A DNA stretch of 64,000 nucleotides from NCBI RefSeq assembly GCF_000024505.1, contig NC_013532.1:248001-312000 (forward strand), in the 5' to 3' direction. Origin of the DNA: Anaplasma centrale str. Israel. GTDB lineage: Bacteria > Pseudomonadota > Alphaproteobacteria > Rickettsiales > Anaplasmataceae. A program made the translations under genes and the position numbers. A model generated the notes under the pieces. The model worked only from the letters and a program-made list of their open reading frames with translations. It made no database searches and was not told the origin of the DNA. Positions 44,001 to 52,048 of this stretch are shown piece after piece (the first letter of the stretch is position 1; every line of letters begins with the position of its first letter).

Positions 44001-45123
44001 CTATGAAATCATGCGGGCTGTGGGTGGAGGGAGCACGCAGGCCGGGGTGCTGAATGTCAAGGCGATTAAGGACTTGATGGTCAGCTACCGCACTATCACT
44101 GGAGACGTGCTGGCAGGCGATGATGGGGCTACCAAATTGCTGCTGGAAGGGCGTGCAATGTTCACGAAGTTTCCTCTGGAGATGAATTTCCCACTGACGC
44201 GGGAGAAAGAACAAGTGTTGGAGGTGAAGGAGTATTTCGAAGGACGCAGCCTGCCCAGGAGCTTGTGTAAGCGAAGGCTTAGGTACTCTAAGTGGCGTGA
44301 GAATGAGGTCTTTGTTCCGGGTATGGGAGGATGTTGGGACCAGGATGGTGATGCTACGCCCGGCTTGGGAGAAAGTGGTGCTGTTATGATCACCTGTGAG
44401 CAGTGGGATACCGTAGGGACACAAGAACTTGCGCCTGATGAAAGGAAAGACACTGAATCCGAAGAGGCATCAGGGCGTAGTCGAGAGGAAAAGAAACTTG
44501 GTGAAGCTGACGAGGGGTCGTCTACCGAGACGACGTGGAAGCCTGGGTCTGCTGGTACGTCTGGTGCTCAGCGGCCTGATGCGCAGAAGTCTAAGGGACA
44601 AGAACCCAAGGAGGCGAAGCCGCAAGGGACTAAGCCCGGGACGATGCCTGAGGGAGCAAAATCTGCTGCGGGTGAGACCACAGCAGCAGGAAGACGCACC
44701 ACCAGGTCTACTACAGGTGGGGCGGCTGCTGGGTCTGGGGTTAGGCATCTGAAAATTGAGAAACCTAAGCCTGCACCAAAACCCAAACCTCAGCCTAAGC
44801 CTGCTCCGCCAGAGTGGCCGGCGAAGAAGAAGTACCTGTACTGTCCGTGGTATGCTTGGTGGACCATAGGTAGCGGTCACTACAGTTGCATGGGAGGCCT
44901 GCAGGAGTACGAAGAAGTGTTTAAGAGTGAGGAGGACTATGAATACTTCCTGGCTAAACAGTTCAAGGTGCGGCAAATGTCCGGCTGCGACGATAAGCAG
45001 TGCATACACTTCGAGGAGGGTTACACGAATAATCGCTACTCTCCGGAGCGGTCTTGGTGGAAGAAAAAGGAGGAGCTGGACAAGAAATATAAGCGGGGAA
45101 TGTACAGCAAAACAGGGCGGTAG
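41065..45123 (+). CDS. very large exported cysteine-rich protein, family member 3 (1352 aa)
   Basis: This is the nearest relative of the preceding gene. It has the same N-terminal MLFWDRWRHV and a signal peptide, and lacks the collagen-like insert. The family landmarks come in the same order: WPACGTCVRMYEGDC (about 86), GPFCNVLP, VPLEFSKQSFWRPGFVAIVE (about 180), RTWLRKQPKMLRRYVLAG (about 609), RGLCIDDFSRYWYEP (about 780) and EAWGGGEAA (about 842). A long Lys/Pro/Glu-rich linker precedes the C-terminal module YCPWYAWW ... GCDDKQCIHFEEGYTN (from about 1259). The middle segments between landmarks differ strongly from member 2, as in surface proteins under diversifying selection. Function unknown. 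Confidence 0.8.
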   Translation: MLFWDRWRHVFAAVAVALLLSGTPCTAGAAAGSSTLARRSSDTAREFKNTPVSTCRLGVQGVSLAEEVSDTSSSTPLLAAKLKVCGAWPACGTCVRMYEGDCRYVFPTFVMTYGVKDQTGPGKICACKALACNLPWDPSGWNRSCMQELGCFNKPLVRDAGPFCNVLPGRKRSAKVRFVPLEFSKQSFWRPGFVAIVESWEQDRESSKVLHRKVRKHIINPGRSSPVFEGIIGQKDEYEWHTKGWKDVKEEQEWAISEQEKSYSFSDGGVTHYLKARREQDAVCVRYYGNDEAMSTELFEECLPIPPMELPRIYQAYSLTDSVGRGYKRDEYIVQHCKSSAASRTEYRISNSKSDKYMVQFIRGENTVKSAAERLDLNNNSRQDESDRAFVQHLKKHTSGTNTSGRWVVSDEDGTWVIHEEKIVEKEDSPTLAEWYRQHITNTDRITRSSGFDTCERKLRECVQFGGKSMCVDIDNKSSDSRISSTLQLLRGTSSQKWKTDTSYYKHPVGAFFGYSSIDFMHQKITEIAKEHGGNANKVEFVGVAAGPNRELGGVCDKTSDDSGDSKCEYYVVKTGKPRVMCITGIGSGTDISDYEIANNANDGGISRTWLRKQPKMLRRYVLAGEGDDARRVVCDDRYSMNLQLLSQPILDSIVVKDGRFVVPKTLSGGTRSSGGKGNPCARADANTVYYYESGRFTTEPGSLTGCADLNTQYYAPGKKIEGCTYEYVSMDDYRPISLGGRVSMGAGYDLPSRVPAGDKAAEEGSDPAVKLQPLSLYDRGLCIDDFSRYWYEPEYKIESEKVQTVAKEYVVLKFEASSGNRITGTLPSQNNKWCQFYKIEAWGGGEAAAITDIGARRSGRPGQYVVGILRNPSCDGNYNCDVFAHHSKQHGIRISDLEFSVKVDIGEGGEHGKPKKEESHKQHPVKYVRTPDSKDYGANTGAGGDTVVKFCVQKKSSARNQNGAQNGTQHSQQDREQCYEIMRAVGGGSTQAGVLNVKAIKDLMVSYRTITGDVLAGDDGATKLLLEGRAMFTKFPLEMNFPLTREKEQVLEVKEYFEGRSLPRSLCKRRLRYSKWRENEVFVPGMGGCWDQDGDATPGLGESGAVMITCEQWDTVGTQELAPDERKDTESEEASGRSREEKKLGEADEGSSTETTWKPGSAGTSGAQRPDAQKSKGQEPKEAKPQGTKPGTMPEGAKSAAGETTAAGRRTTRSTTGGAAAGSGVRHLKIEKPKPAPKPKPQPKPAPPEWPAKKKYLYCPWYAWWTIGSGHYSCMGGLQEYEEVFKSEEDYEYFLAKQFKVRQMSGCDDKQCIHFEEGYTNNRYSPERSWWKKKEELDKKYKRGMYSKTGR

Positions 45124-45306
45124 AAGTGCCTGGTGGGATGTACGGGTTTTTGATAACACATCGGGTTCTGGTACTGCGCATAGGCCGGATAGCGGCTGGG
45201 TCCCTAATCCGTCCGTGTTTCAACCTCGTGTTTAGGCGCTGTCACATCGTTTTAGTGTGGGGGTTTGCCGCGCGTGCATTTGTGTATTGGGTATGTACGT
45301 GGCACA

Positions 45307-46011
45307 CTAGGCCGCTGCCCTTAGCTGACCGTGTGTGGTGTGCGGAGGGTCTCCTACAACAACAGCCCCTTTGTGTAGAGATACCACAGGAACCTTAGCA
45401 GAATACAGATCAGCAATACTCTGAATTACTGAACATACTGAGATCAAGATAGAAAATGCCATCAGTGCATATGGGAGGAATGCGCAAGCACAAGCGGCAA
45501 CTGTACCAGCAGTAGCCGCAGCACCCGCAACACTAACTCCGAGGAGAGTACCTACACCATCTACAACAGGTTCAAGGAAGCTCCATATACTAGCAACCAA
45601 GCCGTTACCACCTGCACCAGCAGCAGCTGCAGTACCTGCAGCTGTTATACCATCACCTACAGCAGCTGCTACACCATAACCTACTGCCTCCCCCGTTACG
45701 GCCTGAACCACACCATAACCTACTCTCTTACCAACCTCTGACATCTTAGGATTAGGAGTTACAGGAGTAAGAACAGGTTGTAATGATTGAACAGTAACTA
45801 ATCCTTCTTCCTTTACTTGTTTAACTTGCTTACAAGATCTAACTAAATCCCTTATAGAAAATCCTGTTATCACTGCCCATAATACTGCAGCTACGCCAGC
45901 CATTGCAACCATCCATGGACTTGTTAAAGCAACAGTCCCTGCAACACACAGTGCTGCTATAACACTACATACCATCAGCAGCATACCCATATTCATGAGC
46001 ACCCCAGACAC
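45307..46011 (-). CDS. membrane protein of the minus-strand cassette, short copy
   Basis: The 234-aa product has two N-terminal membrane segments, a conserved cytoplasmic-type signature RDLVRSCKQVKQVKEE followed by LQPVLTPVTPNP, a Gly/Ala-rich middle and two C-terminal membrane segments (FLPYALMAFSILISVC ...). The same signature appears as RDLVKSCKQVKQAGKEE and LQPILTSVTPHS in the longer gene at 47670-49145, so the two are paralogues. The GTG start corresponds to about residue 21 of the longer paralogue and the frame is closed just upstream by TAG, which suggests loss of the 5' end. No known family; location likely inner membrane or secreted to a host membrane. Confidence 0.6.
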   Translation of the reverse strand: MSGVLMNMGMLLMVCSVIAALCVAGTVALTSPWMVAMAGVAAVLWAVITGFSIRDLVRSCKQVKQVKEEGLVTVQSLQPVLTPVTPNPKMSEVGKRVGYGVVQAVTGEAVGYGVAAAVGDGITAAGTAAAAGAGGNGLVASIWSFLEPVVDGVGTLLGVSVAGAAATAGTVAACACAFLPYALMAFSILISVCSVIQSIADLYSAKVPVVSLHKGAVVVGDPPHTTHGQLRAAA

Positions 46012-46015
46012 ACCC

Positions 46016-46297
46016 TCAACAGCACTCTAGCCATGGAGGACAGGGCTGTGTGTAGGTGGGGGGATAATAAAGATCAGCACCAATTTGAACAGCAGTACAT
46101 ACTGAGACTAATGCAAAGAATGCTATCAGCACATATGGGAGGAATGCTAGGGCTGTGTGGTTGGGACATAGATCAGCGATGGTTTGAATGATTGTGCAGA
46201 TATTGACCAATGTAGAGAATGCCATCAGTGCATAAGGAATGAATGCTAGTGCTGGGTGGTAGCGCAGAGGCCAGCCTAACTCCTGTATAACTGGGCT
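46016..46297 (-). pseudogene. tandem remnants of the cassette membrane protein
   Basis: The minus strand encodes two successive copies of the C-terminal membrane hairpin of the neighbouring gene: ALAFIPYALMAFSTLVNI ... IADL and ALAFLPYVLIAFFALVSV ... GADLY. They lie in one frame that begins after a TGA near 46297 and has no start codon at its head. Together with the intact copy in the gene just downstream this makes three. Upstream sequence at 46370-46450 (GCAACCATCCATGG, CCCTGCAACACACAGTGC) also matches the 5' part of that gene near 45905-45955. The segment is therefore a collapsed, partial paralogue. Confidence 0.55.
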
Positions 46298-46483
46298 TCA
46301 GTAAATGTGAGATGGTAGCACACAACCTTATGGAGAATACTGCGATAGTATTGGGAGACTCAACACATCCTCAACAGCTGCAACCATCCATGGGCTACCA
46401 ACAGCCCCTGCAACACACAGTGCCGCTATTGCACCTATCCTTCAGCAGAGACTCCGCTGCAGTCGCGCTCGGCTCAATCTTTT

Positions 46484-47452
46484 TTACCTTTCTTGAATCA
46501 CTGTAGATGCCAGTGTTACTAGCTTATCACCAGTAAATGTCATGACCTTTACCAAGTGAGAAGGTGGTTTTCCTGACGTTGATACCGCAGTGGTAGGTTG
46601 TTGTGGTATGGACGCTGCTATCCTCTTCCAGTATCCCTGAGACAGCGCTCTTTGTAAAGAGGTCCCTCCCAGGGACACTTTGCACCCGTCAAAGTCCAAC
46701 TTTTCCCCTTTTTTGCCACATGTCCGCTGATACCGAGGTTCTACCTCCACCTTCCCAGCTGCATGGACAGACACAGCAACCTCCTGCTTGGTTGGTGAGG
46801 CTCTCTTAGGCAGCCAATGCACTGTCAGTACTAATACACCCTCTGTCACTGTATAATCTCTACCGGAACCTTGCACTATCACATTACGAGGTTGGTCAGT
46901 ATTGTGACGGACTTGCATATCATCATTGTTCACTGCACTGACGAAAACAGAAGTGCGTTTGCCGCCGTCATCCCAAGTGATATGATTGCCTGCAGTGATG
47001 GAAGCCGCTGAGCATTGCTGATGCTGTGCGGGTTGTGGCACTTTGGCTGCAGATTGCTGCTGATAAGATCGCGACCCTGCAGCAGTCACCCCAGCTGGTG
47101 CACCACTCCTGTAACTTGTTGCAGAAGTATGTGCTACGGGGTGTTGCTGATGGTCCCTATATTCCACGCTCCCCCCCCCCCGAGATGTTTCACCTTGTAC
47201 CTCGAAGCAGTACGCCCAACTATTGCAGCTACAGCAGACGAATGTTGCACCAAGCAGGAGGGGAACAGTCACTATAGGTACAGGCAACCACCTGGCAATT
47301 TTCCAGAAGGGACTTCGTGCTGGCTTTTCTCCTCCATTACGCCGGCGAATATACTCCTGTGCAGCAGCTAGAGGAAGGACTGTTAGTAATGCACCTAGGG
47401 CAGCAAACTCTAAGGGGACCAAAGCCCATGGGAGGGGAGTATTTTTCACCAT
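46484..47452 (-). CDS. membrane-anchored protein of the cassette with an 11-G tract
   Basis: The 322-aa product (ATG at 47452; a GTG at 47482 would add 10 residues) has two N-terminal membrane segments (about residues 5-30 and 46-72), a Cys-rich stretch (TFVCCSCNSWAYC) and a long soluble domain with QVRHNTDQPRNVIVQG and VLVLTVHWLPKRA. It ends KVMTFTGDKLVTLASTVIQE. A run of 11 C on the + strand (47171-47181) encodes the Gly-Gly-Gly in SRGGGSV, so slippage would truncate the protein after about 90 residues. A diverged relative of its C-terminus lies at 49155. No known family. Confidence 0.58.
   Translation of the reverse strand: MVKNTPLPWALVPLEFAALGALLTVLPLAAAQEYIRRRNGGEKPARSPFWKIARWLPVPIVTVPLLLGATFVCCSCNSWAYCFEVQGETSRGGGSVEYRDHQQHPVAHTSATSYRSGAPAGVTAAGSRSYQQQSAAKVPQPAQHQQCSAASITAGNHITWDDGGKRTSVFVSAVNNDDMQVRHNTDQPRNVIVQGSGRDYTVTEGVLVLTVHWLPKRASPTKQEVAVSVHAAGKVEVEPRYQRTCGKKGEKLDFDGCKVSLGGTSLQRALSQGYWKRIAASIPQQPTTAVSTSGKPPSHLVKVMTFTGDKLVTLASTVIQER
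47171..47181. repeat. homopolymeric C(11)/G(11) tract inside a coding region
   Basis: Eleven consecutive C residues on the + strand lie in frame within the membrane-anchored cassette gene. Runs of this length commonly change length by polymerase slippage in bacteria. Confidence 0.85.
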
Positions 47453-47669
47453 GGTGCAAATATCCTGCCGCCACATTCCCACTGCCTCCTGGATGTATAG
47501 TTAGATCTTGTGTGCTAGTAGGTGCAACCACCAAAGGGGTGGCCTCCATAACACGTAATGGGGATTCTATATCCCTACACTTTCAGTGCAAGCACTGGGC
47601 CACAATCTATCACACTGTGGTTAATATTGCAACAGTTTTACAACTGCCAGATGTGAGATCTACGTATTT

Positions 47670-49145
47670 CTAGTTGCCAGTCTGCAACGCAACATCATAC
47701 ATGTGTGGCAGCATAGCAGCTGTGGGACCGTCAATCTTGCTACTTAAAACTTCTTCCTGTACCTCATTACAACTCATCTTACGCACCCAGGCTATCACAC
47801 CATAAAGTAGTAGTGCTGCAGGTGGAGCAACGGCACCCAGCATTGCATAATTCCGCATGAGAAAGGCTGCACTGCAAATCATCACAGCACTGATGGCTGC
47901 TACGAGTGTTGTGTGTTTTGGATCTGCAGCTGTAGGTGGAGTGCATGGCCTGCTGGTCATGTTTCTATCAGCAGGGTTGTTATGCTTAAAATCGCTGTGA
48001 CCGCGGGTAGGGTCATCATGCGGACTAGCGGGTGCGCTCTTGGGCTGTAGGGAGTTGCCCTTTGAAAAAGTGCTGCGTGCTCGGTCTGCCACCTGGTGGG
48101 AAATACGTTGCTTGCCACGAGGCTGGGAGGAGGGTATCCGCGCCAAATAGATATCCACCGCAATATGTATCAGCAGGCATAACGAGCATGCAACAGATAG
48201 TGCTATGAGCGCATGTGGTAGGTACGCAGCGGTACTGACGGTGCCTATGATGCCAGTGGTGTGTGTTGTAGCTGCTGCGGTTCTGGCAGCTGTGGTCATG
48301 CCCCAAGAAATGGCAAATGCTTCGCTGGCCTTAGCAGCAAAGGGCACTATTAGTGCAGCCACTGCCGCGGTTGAAGTTGCTGCTATTGCGGTTATGCCGG
48401 AAATTTTGATAGCGAGGTTTGCGTGTTTTACCTGTGTGACTGCTTTATCGGTTGCCGTCTTATCTTCCGGTGGTATTGCCGGCATTGTACTGCGGTTTGC
48501 GGCTCTAGCGGCTATTGCTGCAAATAAAGCTGTGACTACCGCAGAAATTACAGCGGCTGCTGCGGCAACTATGGCGACTTTTGCTGTACCAAAAGCGTCA
48601 GTGCTATAAACGTCGGCCCCAACAAAGGCAACTGAGGAATTGAAGATTCTGGCAATGGCGACCCCAACAACAGTGGCAAGAGCGGTGAAAGTGGCGATCA
48701 TGGCGAGAGATGCGACGCTATTGGCAATTTCTGCTATGACATCCCCGTGCTTACTCCCACGTATACGTTGCTGTCTACGTGTGTTGGCTGCCGCTTCAGA
48801 GTGGGGAGTCACAGAAGTGAGAATAGGCTGTAATGGCTGGACTGCTGGTGATTCTTCCTTCCCCGCTTGTTTAACTTGCTTGCAAGATTTGACTAAATCT
48901 CTTACCGAGCAAAATACGATGCACGCTGATAACAACGCTACTGCGGCGCAAACAGTGGCGGCATTGGTGGCAGAAAGCGAAAATATCCTTGCAGCTGCAC
49001 TGAAATACATGAGCACCGCAAGAAAAACCGCAAGAATGCTGAGGGATGCTAGCAATATACCCATACTTATGAGCACTCCAGACACAGCATGGGCAGTGTT
49101 TGCCACTGCAATATGATGTGCATGCTTTGTACTGAGACTCGTCAT
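47670..49145 (-). CDS. membrane protein of the minus-strand cassette, long copy
   Basis: The 491-aa product is Ala-rich and has up to eight membrane segments. The N-terminal pair is followed by RDLVKSCKQVKQAGKEE and LQPILTSVTPHS, shared with the 45307-46011 gene. A central pair is at about residues 145-170 and 190-220, another pair near 250-345 includes YLPHALIALSVACSLCLL, and a last pair follows a polar Ser/Pro/His-rich linker. The ~150-residue C-terminal extension is absent from the short copy. ATG at 49145 gives a 20-residue His-containing leader before the first helix. Function unknown. Confidence 0.6.
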   Translation of the reverse strand: MTSLSTKHAHHIAVANTAHAVSGVLISMGILLASLSILAVFLAVLMYFSAAARIFSLSATNAATVCAAVALLSACIVFCSVRDLVKSCKQVKQAGKEESPAVQPLQPILTSVTPHSEAAANTRRQQRIRGSKHGDVIAEIANSVASLAMIATFTALATVVGVAIARIFNSSVAFVGADVYSTDAFGTAKVAIVAAAAAVISAVVTALFAAIAARAANRSTMPAIPPEDKTATDKAVTQVKHANLAIKISGITAIAATSTAAVAALIVPFAAKASEAFAISWGMTTAARTAAATTHTTGIIGTVSTAAYLPHALIALSVACSLCLLIHIAVDIYLARIPSSQPRGKQRISHQVADRARSTFSKGNSLQPKSAPASPHDDPTRGHSDFKHNNPADRNMTSRPCTPPTAADPKHTTLVAAISAVMICSAAFLMRNYAMLGAVAPPAALLLYGVIAWVRKMSCNEVQEEVLSSKIDGPTAAMLPHMYDVALQTGN

Positions 49146-49255
49146 TCTTCCTAACTAGAATCGCGCAAGCGTGATAGACTCCAACTTAACCAACTCGTCA
49201 TTGTAATCAAACGTAAAGACTTCCACAAGGCGAGAGCCAGGCCTCCCAGTTGGTT

Positions 49256-49267
49256 GGGGGGGGGGGG
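49256..49267. repeat. homopolymeric G(12)/C(12) tract
   Basis: Twelve consecutive G on the + strand separate two overlapping minus-strand frames. A one-base length change would join the upstream frame to a different downstream frame. Confidence 0.85.
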
Positions 49268-49384
49268 AGAAGAGTGGATTGCGTGTGGGGTGGGTTGGAC
49301 TGCGCGCGTAAGTGGGACTTTCCCCGTTTCTCCGGTAGTTTCCAGTGGCCGAGAGCAGTGCCGTTTGTAGTGGGTTGGAGTGGA

Positions 49385-49560
49385 GTGAATGACGTGTGGA
49401 GCAGGACTGGTGTGTGAGGTGGATGGCGTGTGTGGAGTAGGGCTGGTGCGTGGAGTAGACTGTGCGTGTGAGGTGGTGCGTGCAGTAGGCTGTGCATGTG
49501 CAGTGGATCGCGTGTGTGGAGCAGGGCTGTGTGCATAAAACTGGCACGTGGAGTAAGACT
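49385..49560. repeat. degenerate minisatellite of GTGTGGAG-type units
   Basis: The region is built of imperfect 12-24-base units such as GCGTGTGGAGCAGGACTGGT, GCGTGTGTGGAGTAGGGCTG and GCGTGTGTGGAGCAGGGCTG. It has purine/GT strand bias and reads as low-complexity protein in several frames. Confidence 0.6.
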
Positions 49561-49765
49561 ATACAACTCACTGCTCAACTTTTTGTGGGGTTGTTCCGGA
49601 GCATATATAAATGAGGCCTTTGCGCGGTGCATGCCGGAATTTCCTTTAGCGCTTGTATGATTAGCGCTCGGAAATGATAGCGCGGCTCCGTAACATCATT
49701 GTCTGTAGTATGGATTTCTTAACCCTTCCGCATTAAGACATGCGGCTTTTGGTAACGCGCCGTCT

Positions 49766-51919
49766 ATGTACCATCGTGCAGCAAAAGCCGTATGCGTGTC
49801 TATTCTGGGTTTTGTACTATCCTGTGTGGTAAGCCCGTGTGTGTATGCAGCGGGACCCAGGCTCATAAACTTTACCAATCCCCATATTGCCAAGAGCAAG
49901 GCTGGGGCGGATAATTCAAGGGAGCAGTTTTTTAACCCAAGCGTGCACTTTTGCCATATGCGCCAGTGCGTTTCTGCCGGTCCGGGAGCGAGCGTCAGAA
50001 TACCTGGGTACCGTAGCCGCGACATACAGACAATGAGGGACTATTACACAGCGATTACCACGAGGGCTATGCCTCCCGTCCTGCCGAACGCTATTGAGTA
50101 CTGTGGGTCAGTATATTTTGATGAAGAAAGCGGAGACCTATGTGCCTGTGTCTCGGAATATTGTCACAATAGCATGTACGCCATGCATGGCAACATTAAG
50201 TGTAAGCATTCCGCCTGTAGGCCCTTGATACCTGCAGATGCTCCAGGCTTTTGTGACTTTTTGCCTGGGAGGAAAAGTGTGAAGTTTGTTCCGGTATCGT
50301 TCGCCAACCAGAACTATTTTCGTCCAGGTATTCGGGTTGTAAGCTACACCGATGAGAATAAAGGTACGTCCCCTTCTGTTGGGCGTAATTTATACCTGAA
50401 CCTGGAAGCTGGGGAGACCAAAAAAGAGTTTACAGTGACTCTGCTGGGTAGCACCTACGTCATTGATGTTGAGAAAAAAATGCGCGAAGACGTGATATGC
50501 GGTACGTACAAGGAAGGAGGCGTGAATGTATACACAGAGTGCGTGCCCACGCCTTTTTTACCCAAACCCACAGTTTACAGGGTGCGCAACAAACGCAATG
50601 CAATCGGGGTGAAGTTTCCCGGGTGTCGCAACGAGAAGAAGTGTGTTTTTGAGTTACGGGTAGGCCAAACAATGACCTTTCCTGCCGCGTTGTCGGCTAT
50701 AATCCCGGTTGTGTCAGATGATTACATGTTTGAGCAATATGCCAAGTGTCCGAAGAAAGTTGTATCTGACCCCATGAAGGTTAAAGTGGTGCGAGCTGGG
50801 CATATGTTGTGCGGGGATGGCTCTAAACCTGAGCTCTTATACCTGTCGGGTGATAAGAGCAACCTCAGGTGCCTGGTGATTAACCAACAGTTTGCTCCCA
50901 GCGCGGGGGTTTATAGGGATATTGGGCTTAAATTTGGCACCTATGGTGGTGGAGTATATTCAGTAATTACATACTGCACGGAGTGTGCGCTACACATGGC
51001 TCAATATCGTGCCATGATCAGAACCGAACAGGGACGTGTCAGCATTGCGGATTATGCACGGCTGGCTGGCAGGTACGCAGAAGGGCGCGAAGTACTAGAC
51101 CTGCTTGTGGGAAAAACTACGGTTGACTTGGGGGCTGGTGAAAGAAGTTTGGTCAGTGAAGGGTGCGCCGGATTTCCTGACATACCGCTACGGGAGAGGC
51201 AGGAATTGTTGGATGCGCTAATTCCTGGCCCGCAAGGAATTTTATATCTACCGAAAGATGATATAAAAAGGATGGGTATTGTGGGTAACGTAGAGAGATT
51301 CTGCCCAGATTTGGACAAAGTGCCTATGCGGTATTCAGCCCCCCTACATAAACACAAAACAGCGTTAGATGCGCAAACCATAGAAGTTGGTGATCCGTAC
51401 GAACAAGGCCTATGCATACTGGCATCAAAGAAAGCTAAAATACATGCCGCAAGCGATTCGTACACCGGACCAAGTGGCCAAAGAGAGATACACAACATAC
51501 CGAAATACCAGTACGCAAAAAGTGGAATCTTCAAGGGCTGTCAGTTTTTGAAAGCCGAGCTGTACGAGATGGGTGTGAGCGAAAAGGCTGTGCACTTGGT
51601 CAAAAACCTTGCCCCGCAGGACACACTGACTGCAATATTCAATATAAGACATAACTCCAGTTCTATGCGGTTGCAAACCCTACTGAAGCTGTGTGTAGGC
51701 CCCGTGGATCTAACTGATCTGACAAGCCATGAGAGCAGTGACTGCATCATATTGCCGGCTGAGAGACGTGGCAGCGCTCATCCTACCCCCTACAGAATGA
51801 GTACAGCATATAACGCGGGCAATAGCAGGCTTGAAGTTCTCTACAGTAGCAGCCTGCCGTATGAATTGCCTGCAGATCTGCCAGACTCTGGCATCATAAA
51901 ACTGCACTGTGTTGATTAA
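49766..51919 (+). CDS. exported cysteine-rich protein, family member 4 (717 aa)
   Basis: This shorter member has a signal peptide (about residues 1-28, ending VYA) and the family landmarks DLCACVSEYC (about 130), APGFCDFLP (about 161), VPVSFANQNYFRPGIRVV (about 175), MLCGDGSKPELLYL, QGLCILASKKA (about 549) and GCQFLKAELYEMG (about 592). The glycine-rich run that follows this last point in members 1-3 is missing, as is the C-terminal Cys/Trp module. It is separated from member 3 by the minus-strand cassettes and from purK by 129 bases. The reduced form may show the core of the family. Function unknown. Confidence 0.8.
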   Translation: MYHRAAKAVCVSILGFVLSCVVSPCVYAAGPRLINFTNPHIAKSKAGADNSREQFFNPSVHFCHMRQCVSAGPGASVRIPGYRSRDIQTMRDYYTAITTRAMPPVLPNAIEYCGSVYFDEESGDLCACVSEYCHNSMYAMHGNIKCKHSACRPLIPADAPGFCDFLPGRKSVKFVPVSFANQNYFRPGIRVVSYTDENKGTSPSVGRNLYLNLEAGETKKEFTVTLLGSTYVIDVEKKMREDVICGTYKEGGVNVYTECVPTPFLPKPTVYRVRNKRNAIGVKFPGCRNEKKCVFELRVGQTMTFPAALSAIIPVVSDDYMFEQYAKCPKKVVSDPMKVKVVRAGHMLCGDGSKPELLYLSGDKSNLRCLVINQQFAPSAGVYRDIGLKFGTYGGGVYSVITYCTECALHMAQYRAMIRTEQGRVSIADYARLAGRYAEGREVLDLLVGKTTVDLGAGERSLVSEGCAGFPDIPLRERQELLDALIPGPQGILYLPKDDIKRMGIVGNVERFCPDLDKVPMRYSAPLHKHKTALDAQTIEVGDPYEQGLCILASKKAKIHAASDSYTGPSGQREIHNIPKYQYAKSGIFKGCQFLKAELYEMGVSEKAVHLVKNLAPQDTLTAIFNIRHNSSSMRLQTLLKLCVGPVDLTDLTSHESSDCIILPAERRGSAHPTPYRMSTAYNAGNSRLEVLYSSSLPYELPADLPDSGIIKLHCVD

Positions 51920-52048
51920 AGCGAACTGCATTGTCACACAGGGCTGAACCATCGCGTAATTTTACAGCCCCACCACAAGTGTTGGTGAAAACCCAGCTCT
52001 TGCGTTGGGTAGCCATGGGGCCAACCACAATATACGATAGGCACTTGC

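Larger units (their letters stand above)
49155..49571 (-). pseudogene. degenerate copy of the membrane-anchored cassette gene
   Basis: The last ~25 codons read RLVEVFTFDYNDELVKLESI and stop 9 bases before the start of the long membrane gene. They resemble the ending HLVKVMTFTGDKLVTLASTV of the 46484-47452 gene in sequence and relative position. Upstream the frame is low-complexity His/Thr/Ser/Pro sequence derived from DNA repeats and passes through a run of 12 G (49256-49267, + strand). A second minus-strand frame stays open on the other side of that run (49207-49632). Whether any protein is made is unknown. Confidence 0.45.

Noticed and set aside
44470-45159. A 229-codon minus-strand Arg/Leu-rich frame opposite the end of large protein 3
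   Set aside because: It mirrors the Lys/Pro/Glu linker of the sense gene, which has conserved modules on both sides.
49385-49560. Possible CRISPR array (short repeated units)
   Set aside because: Units are imperfect and directly adjacent, with no constant-length spacers and no cas genes nearby.
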